Origin: a virus
DNA: 61,950 nucleotides
Virus record (IMG/VR): IMGVR_UViG_3300034407_003836
Location: 1 to 61,950 of that record
Direction: 5' to 3' (one strand)
Shown here: positions 14,414-22,981 of the stretch, one piece after another
How the letters are laid out: every line of letters starts with the position of its first letter
Numbering within the stretch: the first letter of the stretch is position 1
Notes under the pieces: model-generated
Database searches by the model: none
What the model was told of the DNA's origin: nothing
Seen by the model: the letters and a program-made list of their open reading frames with translations, nothing else
Translations under genes and position numbers: made by a program

Positions 14414-14424
14414 GTTAACATGAT

Positions 14425-14747
14425 GGGGGTAAACGGTATCGATTGATAGGGAAATAGAAAAGGTGCAAGGGTGAGGGAAGCGTGGCTCACTAAAAACGCT
14501 TAACTTCTAATCGCAAACGACGATTTTCAACTAGCACAAGCAGCTTAATAACCTGACTTGACTTGAGGCGACGGCAGCCAAAAAACAGAAAGCCGTATTG
14601 TGTCTTGTAAGTGCTTTTGATTATCTCAGCCATAATAAGATGATCTAGTCAAGTGGTCTGTCCGACGATAAAAACAGTTCTAACCTTGTGAATGACCTCT
14701 CTGTGGAACTAGGCAAGACGGGAGTTCGATTCTCCCTACCTCCACCA
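14425..14747 (+). ncRNA. ssrA: tmRNA (trans-translation RNA)
   Basis: 323 nt. The tRNA-like ends pair: GGGGGTA (14425-14431) with TACCTCC (14737-14743), then A and an encoded CCA; T arm GGGAG-TTCGATT-CTCCC. The conserved tag region reads GCA AAC GAC GAT TTT CAA CTA GCA CAA GCA GCT followed by tandem stops TAATAA (14513-14551), a tag of ANDDFQLAQAA. It is close to the proteobacterial ANDENYALAA in start, length and AA end, the C-terminal signal read by ClpXP/ClpAP. The central part (14552-14680) can hold the usual pseudoknots. It would rescue stalled host ribosomes and mark their products for proteolysis. tmRNA is rare in phages. Confidence 0.95.
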
Positions 14748-14776
14748 GCCGCCCTTCGGGGCGGCTTTTGTTTTTG
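14748..14776 (+). terminator. Rho-independent terminator of the tmRNA
   Basis: Stem GCCGCCC/GGGCGGC with a TTCG loop (14748-14765), starting on the base after the CCA of the tmRNA, then TTTTGTTTTTG. Confidence 0.92.
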
Positions 14777-14779
14777 TAC

Positions 14780-14791
14780 AACTACTTATAA
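14780..14791 (+). promoter_or_regulatory. Candidate late promoter AACTACTTATAA, copy 2
   Basis: Identical 12-mer to 7821-7832. Located immediately after the tmRNA terminator and 15 nt before ATG 14807; no sigma70 -35 box is evident. Candidate site for the gp55-like sigma factor. Confidence 0.5.
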
Positions 14792-14806
14792 CGAGAAGAG
14801 GTTTAT

Positions 14807-16108
14807 ATGAAAACTATAGTTATCGATACCAACGTGTATCTTACCGATGTAAGGGCTTTGTACTCTTTTGGTCAACACAATATTGCAATCCCAACCATAG
14901 TGTTAGATGAGATTGACAAACATAAGCACAGACAAGATACAGCAGGTCTCAACGCTCGGACAATGAATCGAGTATTAGATTCCCTCAGAGCTAAAGGGAG
15001 TTTATTTGTAGGAGTGCAAATAGATGACAACTTAGGTAAGGTTTTCGCTGCGCAGTATGACCCAAGATATATGCCAGTTGGGATGAATTCAGGAGACTCA
15101 GATAATAAAATAATTTGTACTGCTCTTAGACTGAAGATGGAAGGTCGTGAGGTAGTAGTGGTGTCTCGTGACGTTAATATGCGTGTTAAATGTGATGCGT
15201 TTGGTGTGGTAGCATATGACTATCAGCCTGCTCAGGTTGTAGAATCGGTTGACAGACTCTATAGCGGCAAAGTTACATTAGAGGTACCGCCAGAAACTAT
15301 TGACAAATTTTATCAACAAGGAGAGGTCGAGGCTCCTGAAGGTGTCAAATTATATCCTAATCAATTTGTTACCTTGAAGGCTCACGATGACGATAGCAAA
15401 TCCGCAATAACAAGGTATATGGATGAGCATACACCCTTACAAAAGATCAACGCATATAAGAGGATTTGGGGACTGTCCCCAAGAAATACAGAACAAAAGT
15501 TTGCAATGGACTTGCTATTTGATAGAAGTGTTGATATAATATCCTTGACAGGGAAAGCAGGAACTGGTAAAACACTTATAGCAGCGGCATGTGGATTAGA
15601 ACAAGTTATTAATAGCACAGCAGCTAAAGGTGGATATGATCGATTGATTGTCACCAGACCAGTGCAGCCAATGGGGAGAGACATTGGGTTTTTGCCTGGG
15701 ACTTTAGAAGAAAAGATGATGCCTTGGATTGCCCCACTGAAGGATAACTTAGAATATTTATTTGGTAATCGCATGGCTTTGGAAGAACAGATGGACCAAG
15801 GGACAGTGGAAATCGAAGCGATGACTTATATCCGTGGTCGTTCAATTGCCAATGCATTTATAATTGTAGATGAAGCACAAAATTTAACATCTCATGAATT
15901 AAAGACTATAATAACAAGAGTTGGAGATGGTACTAAATTAGTATTGACAGGTGATGTAGAACAGATAGACAATTCTTACGTTGATTCAGTCTCCAATGGA
16001 CTAACCCATGCGGTAGAGAAATTTAAAGAGTATTCAATTGCAGGACATGTTACATTGAAAAAAGGGGAGAGAAGTAGGCTAGCAGGTATTGCTGCTGAAA
16101 TATTATAA
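14807..16108 (+). CDS. phoH: PhoH-like ATPase with N-terminal PIN domain
   Basis: 433 aa. The N-terminal PIN nuclease domain (IVIDTNVYLTD with D7; VLDEIDKH; SGDSDNKII; VVSRDVNM) has the conserved acidic residues. The C-terminal PhoH ATPase domain has Walker A GKAGTGKT (residues 249-256), RPVQPMGRDIGFLPG, and Walker B IIVDEAQN. PIN-PhoH (PhoH2-type) proteins are RNA helicase/RNases in bacteria; PhoH is one of the commonest auxiliary genes in marine phages. Preceded by AGAGG and the candidate late promoter. TAATG overlap couples it to the metalloprotease at 16108. The substrate in infection is unknown. Confidence 0.9.
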   Translation: MKTIVIDTNVYLTDVRALYSFGQHNIAIPTIVLDEIDKHKHRQDTAGLNARTMNRVLDSLRAKGSLFVGVQIDDNLGKVFAAQYDPRYMPVGMNSGDSDNKIICTALRLKMEGREVVVVSRDVNMRVKCDAFGVVAYDYQPAQVVESVDRLYSGKVTLEVPPETIDKFYQQGEVEAPEGVKLYPNQFVTLKAHDDDSKSAITRYMDEHTPLQKINAYKRIWGLSPRNTEQKFAMDLLFDRSVDIISLTGKAGTGKTLIAAACGLEQVINSTAAKGGYDRLIVTRPVQPMGRDIGFLPGTLEEKMMPWIAPLKDNLEYLFGNRMALEEQMDQGTVEIEAMTYIRGRSIANAFIIVDEAQNLTSHELKTIITRVGDGTKLVLTGDVEQIDNSYVDSVSNGLTHAVEKFKEYSIAGHVTLKKGERSRLAGIAAEIL

Positions 16109-16800
16109 TGAGTACAGAAAACTATATTCGTAAAACATCCAATGTTATTAGAGAAAGCATGTCTATCAATCAAGTGGGTATCGATATCGGCGCAGACATA
16201 CCAAATGACATAAACCTATCTAAGGTATTAATTACTCTCAAAGGTTCTGTACCAAGTGCATATTTTAAGAAGCTGGAAGGCATCAAGGTAGTTGACTTAG
16301 AAGAGTTCGACAGAAGAAATATTAGCGCAAAGTATTCATCAGGCGATCATATTCTATATGTTAGTGCTAAGCGACAAGATGACAATGCTGATATGTTGGA
16401 TGATCTAATACACGAGATAGGACATCATGCCGAATACCTATATGACGATTTTATATATGGCGATAATATTATCAGAGATGAGTTTGAAATGAAACGAATG
16501 GAACTACGATTTGAGGTTGCTGCCGATGGTTATGATTACACTCAATTTGATTTCAAAGATACAGCCTACAATCCAGATTTTGATACATTCTTATACAAGA
16601 GGATTGGCAAAGAAAAAATTAAGATGATGACTGCTGGCATGTTTGTTAGACCATACCAAGCCATGTCACTGCGTGAATATTTTGCAGTCGGGTTTGAGCA
16701 ATATTATCTTGGTAATCATAAAACTTTACATCGTGACTGTCCTGTGTTATATAAAAGACTAGAAGAGCTAGACTCAGAAGCCAGAAAAGAAAGTAGATAA
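16108..16800 (+). CDS. Zinc metalloprotease-like protein (HExxH)
   Basis: 230 aa. LIHEIGHHAEY (residues 100-110) supplies the zincin HExxH motif (H102, E103, H106) with an extra His107; SLREYFAVGFEQYY about 90 residues later provides a candidate third ligand (Glu), as in gluzincin-like families. No signal peptide, so it would act in the cytoplasm or as a virion component. Known phage proteases mature the prohead, but those are usually serine proteases, so the target here is open. It overlaps phoH by one base and is followed directly by a nuclease gene, suggesting one operon. Confidence 0.65.
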   Translation: MSTENYIRKTSNVIRESMSINQVGIDIGADIPNDINLSKVLITLKGSVPSAYFKKLEGIKVVDLEEFDRRNISAKYSSGDHILYVSAKRQDDNADMLDDLIHEIGHHAEYLYDDFIYGDNIIRDEFEMKRMELRFEVAADGYDYTQFDFKDTAYNPDFDTFLYKRIGKEKIKMMTAGMFVRPYQAMSLREYFAVGFEQYYLGNHKTLHRDCPVLYKRLEELDSEARKESR

Positions 16801-17631
16801 GTGAAAAAACACATCTCTTATTCCGAGTGGAAGGACTGGTCCATCTGTCCTTATTATCATAAATTAGTACATATTGATAAGCTCAAAGGCTTTGAGGGCA
16901 ATATCTACACAGCTTTCGGAAAAGCTCTGCACGAGACGATTGAAGTTGATATCGTAAAAGATAAGGTAGGTAACATTGATGAAATGGTTAGAAACTTCCA
17001 GTCCATTCTTAAGAAAGAAATAAAGAGCTTACCTGAAGAAGAAAAAAAGCGCATACTATCAGACTTTGATATCAAGTCTTGGTTATCTCAAGGAACTGAA
17101 ATTGTCAAAGAAGTATATTCTGCTCTGACAGAAAGGTTTGGCGACTACGGCATTGGCTGGGAAGTATTAGCGGCTGAAGAGAAACTTTATGAGGATGTAA
17201 ACTATTTTGACACAAAGAAGAAGTTCAAAGGGTTCATTGATCTTGTGGTGTATAACAAACATGATGAAAAAATATACCTGATTGATTGGAAGACTACTTC
17301 GTGGGGATGGAATAGTAAAAAGAAATCAGATTCAACCTTGGCATATCAGCTAGCGTTTTATAAGTATTTCTATTCACAAAAGTATGAAGTGGATATGAAA
17401 GATGTAGAAACCTATTTTGTGCTACTAAAAAGGACTGCCAAGGTTGGAAAGAAGGTAGAATTTGTTAGAGTTACCACTGGTCCTAAAAGAATCGAAAATG
17501 CTCTTAACACTTTGAAGAAAGCCATCTATAATATAGATCGAGGCAATTATATCAAGAATAAACTAAACTGTACAAACTGTCAGAAGAGGTTTGGAAACTG
17601 CACGTTTTACAATACAGAGTATTGTCCATAG
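16801..17631 (+). CDS. Cas4/RecB-like PD-(D/E)XK nuclease with Fe-S cysteines
   Basis: 276 aa, GTG start directly after the previous stop. Contains FKGFIDLVVYN...IYLIDWKTT, the D-x(n)-D-x-K core of PD-(D/E)XK exonucleases. Five Cys are placed as in Cas4/AddB: C16 near the N-terminus (SICPYYHKL) and C257, C260, C267, C275 at the C-terminus, enough to bind a 4Fe-4S cluster. Family members are DNA exonucleases in recombination or host DNA degradation. No CRISPR array or other cas gene is present in the window, so a recombination/repair role is more likely than adaptation. Confidence 0.8.
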   Translation: MKKHISYSEWKDWSICPYYHKLVHIDKLKGFEGNIYTAFGKALHETIEVDIVKDKVGNIDEMVRNFQSILKKEIKSLPEEEKKRILSDFDIKSWLSQGTEIVKEVYSALTERFGDYGIGWEVLAAEEKLYEDVNYFDTKKKFKGFIDLVVYNKHDEKIYLIDWKTTSWGWNSKKKSDSTLAYQLAFYKYFYSQKYEVDMKDVETYFVLLKRTAKVGKKVEFVRVTTGPKRIENALNTLKKAIYNIDRGNYIKNKLNCTNCQKRFGNCTFYNTEYCP

Positions 17632-17643
17632 GAGGAACAAGAC

Positions 17644-18900
17644 TTGGCAGATAAAAAAATAAAAATACTAACCCTGAGTGACCATCCGCTCTTACCATCA
17701 GGGGTAGCTACGCAGACAAAGTATATCATCGAGGCTTTGTTAAAAACTGGTAAGTTTTCTATCCTGTCTTTGGGCGGCGCTGTAAAGCATAATAATTACA
17801 ACCCCACTAAGACTGAAGAGTATGGGGACGATTGGGTGATCATACCAGTGGATGGTTATGGTACTCCCGATCATATCAGAAGTATCCTGCATAATGAAAA
17901 GATCGATATGATTTATTTCATGACAGATCCACGTTTCTATGGGTGGTTGTGGGAGATGGAGGATGAAATACGACCTCTAGTACCTATGGTCTACTATCAT
18001 GTATGGGATAATAAACCATATCCAACCTTCAACAAAAGATGGTACGAGTCTACGGATGTGATAGCTACTATATCAAAAGTAACAAGTGATATAGTACAGA
18101 CAGTTTCTCCAGACGTGGAAGAACATTATATTCCTCATGCAGTCGATGAGAAAATATTTAGAAAACTTAAAGATGAAGAAATAGCAATTGTAAGAGCTAA
18201 CAACCCACTAACTAAGGGTAAGTTTGTAGCTTCCTGGGTTAATAGAAACGCTAGAAGAAAACAGAGTGGCACACTTTTATTCTGGTGGAAAGAATTCTGC
18301 GATCGAGTTGGGCATGATAAAGCAGTATTAGTAATGCATACGGACCTAAGAGATCCACATGGTCAACCACTAGATGTATTAGCGGGACATCTTGGACTTG
18401 ATAAGGGACAAGTGATGTTTTCAACAGAAAAGATTGCACCTGAACACTTATCAACAATTTATAATATGGCAGATGTTGCCATCAATATATCTGATGCTGA
18501 GGGATTCGGCTTAGGAACTCTAGAAGCATTATCATGTGAGACCCCAATTATTGTTAATATGACAGGCGGCTTACAAGAGCAGGTTACAGATGGTAAGGAA
18601 TGGTTTGGTGTAGGTATTGAACCTGCATCTAAGGCTATCATTGGTTCTCCGCAGGTTCCATGGATATACGAAGATAGGATGAACAAGGATGATTTTGTGA
18701 ATGCCCTAGAAAAAATGTATAATATGACACATGAAGAACGCCAAGAGTTAGGCAAAAAAGGTGCCGCTCATGTAAAGAAAAATTATGGGTTTGATAAATT
18801 TCAAAAACGCTGGGTTGATCTTATGTTAGATATACATGAAAGACATGGCTCGTGGGATACGAGAAAAGGATATAAAGCTTGGGAGGTAATAGACCTGTGA
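17644..18900 (+). CDS. GT-B glycosyltransferase (GT4-like)
   Basis: 418 aa, TTG start at 17644 after AGGAGG (17631-17636). The N-terminal Rossmann half begins ILTLSDHPLLPSGVATQTKYI, the acceptor-side pattern of GT4 enzymes. The donor half has VASWVNRNARRKQ, DVAINISDAEGFGLGTLEALSCETPIIV, containing the E-x7-E motif for the nucleotide sugar, and ends with a typical C-terminal helix. No membrane segment. It opens the glycan island and is coupled by GTGA overlap to a second GT4 gene. Donor and acceptor cannot be told. Confidence 0.82.
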   Translation: MADKKIKILTLSDHPLLPSGVATQTKYIIEALLKTGKFSILSLGGAVKHNNYNPTKTEEYGDDWVIIPVDGYGTPDHIRSILHNEKIDMIYFMTDPRFYGWLWEMEDEIRPLVPMVYYHVWDNKPYPTFNKRWYESTDVIATISKVTSDIVQTVSPDVEEHYIPHAVDEKIFRKLKDEEIAIVRANNPLTKGKFVASWVNRNARRKQSGTLLFWWKEFCDRVGHDKAVLVMHTDLRDPHGQPLDVLAGHLGLDKGQVMFSTEKIAPEHLSTIYNMADVAINISDAEGFGLGTLEALSCETPIIVNMTGGLQEQVTDGKEWFGVGIEPASKAIIGSPQVPWIYEDRMNKDDFVNALEKMYNMTHEERQELGKKGAAHVKKNYGFDKFQKRWVDLMLDIHERHGSWDTRKGYKAWEVIDL

Positions 18901-20150
18901 AAAAAGTATTTGTTAGAGCGCCAGTACTGACAAGAAGTGGGTATGGCGAACACGCTAGGATGATTGTAGATGCATTATCAACCAGACCAGAGTTATTTGA
19001 TATATATTTAGAACCAATCAATTGGGGTAATACCCCATGGATCACAGATCACGATCATAGAAGGAAATATTATGATTTCCTCACCAGAAAGAAACAAACC
19101 TACCAGGGACCGTTCGATCTATCAGTGCAAGTATCCATACCTCCAGAGTTCAAAAAATATGCTACTAAAAATATCGGCATCACAGCAGGCATAGAGACTG
19201 ATCGAGTTTCCCCTAGTTGGATCAACTTTGCAAATCAAATGGATTTAATGATCGTAACTTCCAAACATGCACAAGATGGCTTTATGAGAAATGATGTTCA
19301 GGCACAAATGCCTAATGGTCATAAAGTCCCACTCAAGTACAACGTGAATACAAAGGTAATTAATTACCCTGTAAAATATACAGAACCAGAAGACTTATCA
19401 GAATCGCTTCAGTTACCTAATGATTTCAACTTCCTTACAATTTCACAGTGGGGTCCGAGGAAGAATTTACCTGCATTGGTTAAATGGTTTGTTGAAGAAT
19501 TTCATGATGAGGGTGTAGGCTTAGTGGTAAAAACAAATAAAGCTAAAAACTGCCTGTCTGACAGGATGGTATGCACTGACATGATGAAGAGTATTCTAAA
19601 GTCATTCCCAGATAAGAAATGTAGTGTACATCTTTTACATGGAAGTATGACAGAGGAAGAGATTCATGGTATTTATCTACACCCTAAAATCAAAGCATAT
19701 GTTACTACAACACATGGCGAAGGTTATGGACTGCCTTTGTTTGAGGCAGCATACAGTGGAATGCCGATAGCAGCACCAGGCTGGTCGGGTCAAATGGATT
19801 TCTTATGTATCGATAAAAAGAAAAAGAATGGCAAGTCAAGTAGGCAAACTATGTTTGAAAAGATCGGTTATGATTTAGCTCCTATTCAACAAGAGGCAGT
19901 TTGGGAAAATGTTCTTGAGAAAGATAGTCAGTGGTGCTACCCAAAAGAGCATAAAACAAAATCTGCTATGAGGAAGCTGTATACAAATTATAGTGCTAAG
20001 AAGAACACAGCCAATGTATTGAAAGAATCCTTATTTGAGACACATTCAGAAGAAATAATCCAAAAGAAAGTAGTGGATGCAATTTTAGACGTCTGTCCTG
20101 ATACTAGCAAGGGTTGGCAGTCTGAAATAGCTGAAGTTGGTACGTTATAA
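18897..20150 (+). CDS. GT-B glycosyltransferase (GT4-like)
   Basis: 417 aa from GTG 18897, which overlaps the previous stop (GTGA) and lies 10 nt after GGGAGG (18881-18886); an in-frame TTG at 18879 is less likely. N-terminus VFVRAPVLTRSGYGEHARMI; the donor half has FLTISQWGPRKNLPALV and THGEGYGLPLFEAAYSGMPIAAPGWSG, the GT4 E-x7-E region. Similar in plan to the 17644 enzyme but quite diverged. Its stop overlaps the next ATG (TAATG), continuing the tightly coupled island. Confidence 0.82.
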   Translation: MKKVFVRAPVLTRSGYGEHARMIVDALSTRPELFDIYLEPINWGNTPWITDHDHRRKYYDFLTRKKQTYQGPFDLSVQVSIPPEFKKYATKNIGITAGIETDRVSPSWINFANQMDLMIVTSKHAQDGFMRNDVQAQMPNGHKVPLKYNVNTKVINYPVKYTEPEDLSESLQLPNDFNFLTISQWGPRKNLPALVKWFVEEFHDEGVGLVVKTNKAKNCLSDRMVCTDMMKSILKSFPDKKCSVHLLHGSMTEEEIHGIYLHPKIKAYVTTTHGEGYGLPLFEAAYSGMPIAAPGWSGQMDFLCIDKKKKNGKSSRQTMFEKIGYDLAPIQQEAVWENVLEKDSQWCYPKEHKTKSAMRKLYTNYSAKKNTANVLKESLFETHSEEIIQKKVVDAILDVCPDTSKGWQSEIAEVGTL

Positions 20151-21793
20151 TGAATTTTATTTTTATAGCAGACGTCTTTGCAGATGAAATACCAGGCGGC
20201 GGTGAGCTTGTTAATGATCTTGTGTGCCAAGGTCTAGAGAATAGGGGTCACCATGTTAGGAAAGTTAGATCAGAAAATCTAACGCCAGTGGATCTAGAGA
20301 ACGCCATTATGAATGGGCAGTGTGTTATATTAGCTAATCACCTATTAGTATCAGACAGATGTAAGCAAATGCTTCGAGATTTATCAATGAACAGTAATAA
20401 ATTTCGTTTTATAATATATGAACATGATCATAAATATATTGAAGGCAGAGATCCATCTAAATATGAAAACTTTACTGCACCTGACCCAACACACATAAAT
20501 GGTCCAGGTCTGTACGCTACTGCTAAGGTATTATGCCAAAGTAAAATTCATAAAGACGTATTACAAAGAAATATTTCTGTAGCAGATGCGGTTAATCTTG
20601 AATGCTCTATTTGGAGTGATAATTTTATTGAGGCTGCGGAGAACTTAAAAATTGTAAAGACAAAATCTGCGGCAATATTGAAGTCTACAAACCCAACTAA
20701 AAACCAAATTGCAGCAGAAATGTATTGCAGAAGCAATAATATTGAGTATGATTTAGTTGCTGCGGATAACCCAGTAGAACTTCTCAAGGTATTATCTCAA
20801 TATGAGAAGTTTGTATTTTTCCCAGCGGTGCTGGAGACATTCTGTCGAACCATAGTAGAAGCAAAATTAGCTGGGTGCAAGATCATTACAAACCCAAAAC
20901 TTCTTGGGGTCGCAAGTGAGGAATGGTTTACTAGCGGCACTAGAGAAGATATAATAAACAAAATGAAGGGCTCGCTTGATAATACATTAGATATAATAGA
21001 AAACACTTTTAAAGAAGCCAGTTTACGGCATGAAACTCCTGAAGCTCTGGGCTCTGACATAACAGTAATTCTCAATTCTTATCGCCGCCCATATAATTTA
21101 GAGAAACAGATAAAGGCAATCAGGGAACAGTCTGCTCCACCAAAAGAAATATGGTTATGGATCAATGATCATGAAGATAACAGAGATTTTGATCATACTA
21201 AATTAGACGTTGATAGAATATTCCACAATAATCACAATTGGAAGTTTTACGGTCGATTTGCAGCGGCACTTCTAGCAGATACAGAGTTTATTGCTATCTT
21301 CGATGATGACACAATACCAGGCAGTGATTGGTTTTCATGTTGCTACAAATCGTTTGCCCACAGGCAAGCTATTCTTGGTAGTGCAGGGGTGGTGCTAAAT
21401 AGTTCTGAGTCATACGCTGATCATGACCGAGTTGGCTGGCCTAGCCAAAATAAGGATATGGAAAGAGTTGACTTAGTAGGTCATGCTTGGTTCTTCAAAA
21501 GAGATTGGTTACAATATTTATGGAGAGAAAAGCCATATACTTGGGACAACGGAGAAGATATACAATTTTCATATCTAGCGCAAAAATATGGAGGTATTGA
21601 AACATATGTACCTCCTCATCCCCCAGGTATGCCACATTTACATGGGTCAATTTTAGGTAATGAACTAGGGATTGATGACAAGGCGACATCAACAAACAGT
21701 GCAGTCTCTCATGAGCAATTCTTTAGCGAGAGAGACCGCTGCGTCAAAAACGCTATCCAAGGTGGATGGGCGACAGTTAGGAACCTAAAGTGA
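20150..21793 (+). CDS. Two-domain glycosyltransferase: GT4-like plus GT2-like
   Basis: 547 aa. Residues 1-300 form a GT-B-like domain (FIFIADVFADEIPGGGELVNDLV at the start; FFPAVLETFCRTIVEAKLAGCKIITNP as donor region). Residues 305-547 form a GT-A/GT2 domain: DITVILNSYRRPYNLEKQIKAIREQS, then FIAIFDDDTIPGSDW with the metal-binding DDD at 385-387, and a later WDNGEDIQFSYL. The protein could add two successive sugars. Fusions of this type occur in large viral glycosylation clusters but are uncommon. No membrane segment. Coupled to both neighbours. Confidence 0.75.
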   Translation: MNFIFIADVFADEIPGGGELVNDLVCQGLENRGHHVRKVRSENLTPVDLENAIMNGQCVILANHLLVSDRCKQMLRDLSMNSNKFRFIIYEHDHKYIEGRDPSKYENFTAPDPTHINGPGLYATAKVLCQSKIHKDVLQRNISVADAVNLECSIWSDNFIEAAENLKIVKTKSAAILKSTNPTKNQIAAEMYCRSNNIEYDLVAADNPVELLKVLSQYEKFVFFPAVLETFCRTIVEAKLAGCKIITNPKLLGVASEEWFTSGTREDIINKMKGSLDNTLDIIENTFKEASLRHETPEALGSDITVILNSYRRPYNLEKQIKAIREQSAPPKEIWLWINDHEDNRDFDHTKLDVDRIFHNNHNWKFYGRFAAALLADTEFIAIFDDDTIPGSDWFSCCYKSFAHRQAILGSAGVVLNSSESYADHDRVGWPSQNKDMERVDLVGHAWFFKRDWLQYLWREKPYTWDNGEDIQFSYLAQKYGGIETYVPPHPPGMPHLHGSILGNELGIDDKATSTNSAVSHEQFFSERDRCVKNAIQGGWATVRNLK

Positions 21794-22578
21794 AAGATTT
21801 TAAGCAAGAGTTTGATAAATTCAAGTCAAAGATAGAATCGGGAGAAAACTTTGCATTTGCTAGGTTTTCAGATGGTGAAATGTTCATCATGCAAAATCAA
21901 ACAGTTGTTTTAGCCCCTGGTTATTTTGTTACGGGTGATCGTATTGGGCACAACATATACACTAAAGAAGAGCAGAAAGAATTCCTACCAAATAAACATC
22001 AGTTCCACCGTGAAAAGCTTATTGAAAGCTTTCAATACAAAGCTGATAACTATTACAAAGGGATTTGTACTAAAACAGATGTCGGAGAAGAAAATTTCAA
22101 GTGGCAGATGGATCTCCATGGAGAAGGATATGAAAAAAACCTTACATTTGCTAATGTGTTCATAAACTCAAATTACCCCAGGTATGTAGAGGAAGTGGTC
22201 CCACTGTTTAAAAATAGGGATATTATTTATGTTGTCAATGAGTTGGCGGATTTATCTGGCTTGCCTTTCAAGGTAAAGAAAGAATTTCGTATAGGAAGCA
22301 ACTGCATGGTTGACAATTATGATACAGTAGAGCAAGTCAAAGAATATATCGAAAAGAATAATGTCAAGGACCATATTATTCTTTGTTCAGCCGCTAGTTT
22401 AAGCAACTTTATAATACATCAATGTTTTATGGAGAATCAGAACAATACATTCTTAGACACTGGCAGTGCTCTGAATCCTTACCAAAATTTGGAAGGCTGG
22501 CGCTTTACTAGAGGGTATCTAACCTCATATTGGATGAAGAGTGATAGTCAGTATGGAAATCAAGTTGATGAGTGGTAA
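21790..22578 (+). CDS. GT-D-type glycosyltransferase-like protein
   Basis: 262 aa, GTG start overlapping the previous stop (GTGA). N-terminus FAFARFSDGEMFIM matches the start of the GT-D/DUF1792 fold (F-x-R-F/Y-x-D-G-E), in which the Asp-x-Glu pair binds the metal and nucleotide. Further segments RDIIYVVNELADLSGLP and HIILCSAASLSNFIIHQ fit the second Rossmann half. Family members transfer sugars onto protein-linked or surface glycans. Soluble. The assignment rests on the motif and the cluster context. Confidence 0.6.
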   Translation: MKDFKQEFDKFKSKIESGENFAFARFSDGEMFIMQNQTVVLAPGYFVTGDRIGHNIYTKEEQKEFLPNKHQFHREKLIESFQYKADNYYKGICTKTDVGEENFKWQMDLHGEGYEKNLTFANVFINSNYPRYVEEVVPLFKNRDIIYVVNELADLSGLPFKVKKEFRIGSNCMVDNYDTVEQVKEYIEKNNVKDHIILCSAASLSNFIIHQCFMENQNNTFLDTGSALNPYQNLEGWRFTRGYLTSYWMKSDSQYGNQVDEW

Positions 22579-22981
22579 ATTAAGAGTTGCTATTTGTAAA
22601 ACAGAACACTGGGAATTCATTCGTAATCTACGGAACCATCCTGATGTTAAACAAGGGTTTATACAACAAGAAGAAATCCTCCCAGCAACACATAAAAAGT
22701 ATATGAAGCAACATTCTCGAAACTATTGGGTTTTGCTGAAGGATAATATACCTGTTGGGTTTGTTGGCAGTATTGAAGGTGATATAAGAGTAGCTGTACT
22801 GCCTGAGGAAAGTGGGAATGGTTACGGTAAAATACTTATTAATCATGTAATGGAACAAAAGCCATATTCACATGCTAAGGTTAAGATTGCAAATGATGCT
22901 AGTCTTAAACTATTCGAGTCATGCGGCTTTAAAAAGAGATATTATATTTTGGAAAAAGAAGATGAAACAGAATCCATATGA
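22568..22981 (+). CDS. GNAT N-acetyltransferase (PseH/WecD-like)
   Basis: 137 aa from ATG 22568; a longer form from ATG 22553 is possible. Pattern LRNHPDVKQGFIQQEEILPATHKKYM, then YWVLLKDNIPVGFVG, IRVAVLPEESGNGYGKILI (the acetyl-CoA loop, G-x-G-x-G/K) and NDASLKLFESCGFKKR. This is the GNAT fold, closest in style to nucleotide-sugar acetyltransferases. It overlaps the GT-D gene upstream and the aminotransferase-like gene downstream, so the pair probably makes and acetylates an amino sugar. Confidence 0.75.
   Translation: MSGKLRVAICKTEHWEFIRNLRNHPDVKQGFIQQEEILPATHKKYMKQHSRNYWVLLKDNIPVGFVGSIEGDIRVAVLPEESGNGYGKILINHVMEQKPYSHAKVKIANDASLKLFESCGFKKRYYILEKEDETESI

Noticed and set aside
16801-17631. 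Cas4 of a CRISPR-Cas system
   Set aside because: The fold and cysteines fit Cas4-like nucleases, but no repeat-spacer array or other cas gene is visible in the window.
18879-18896. TTG start for the second GT4 gene
   Set aside because: The GTG at 18897 overlaps the previous stop and has better spacing from GGGAGG, which would lie inside the gene if TTG 18879 were used.
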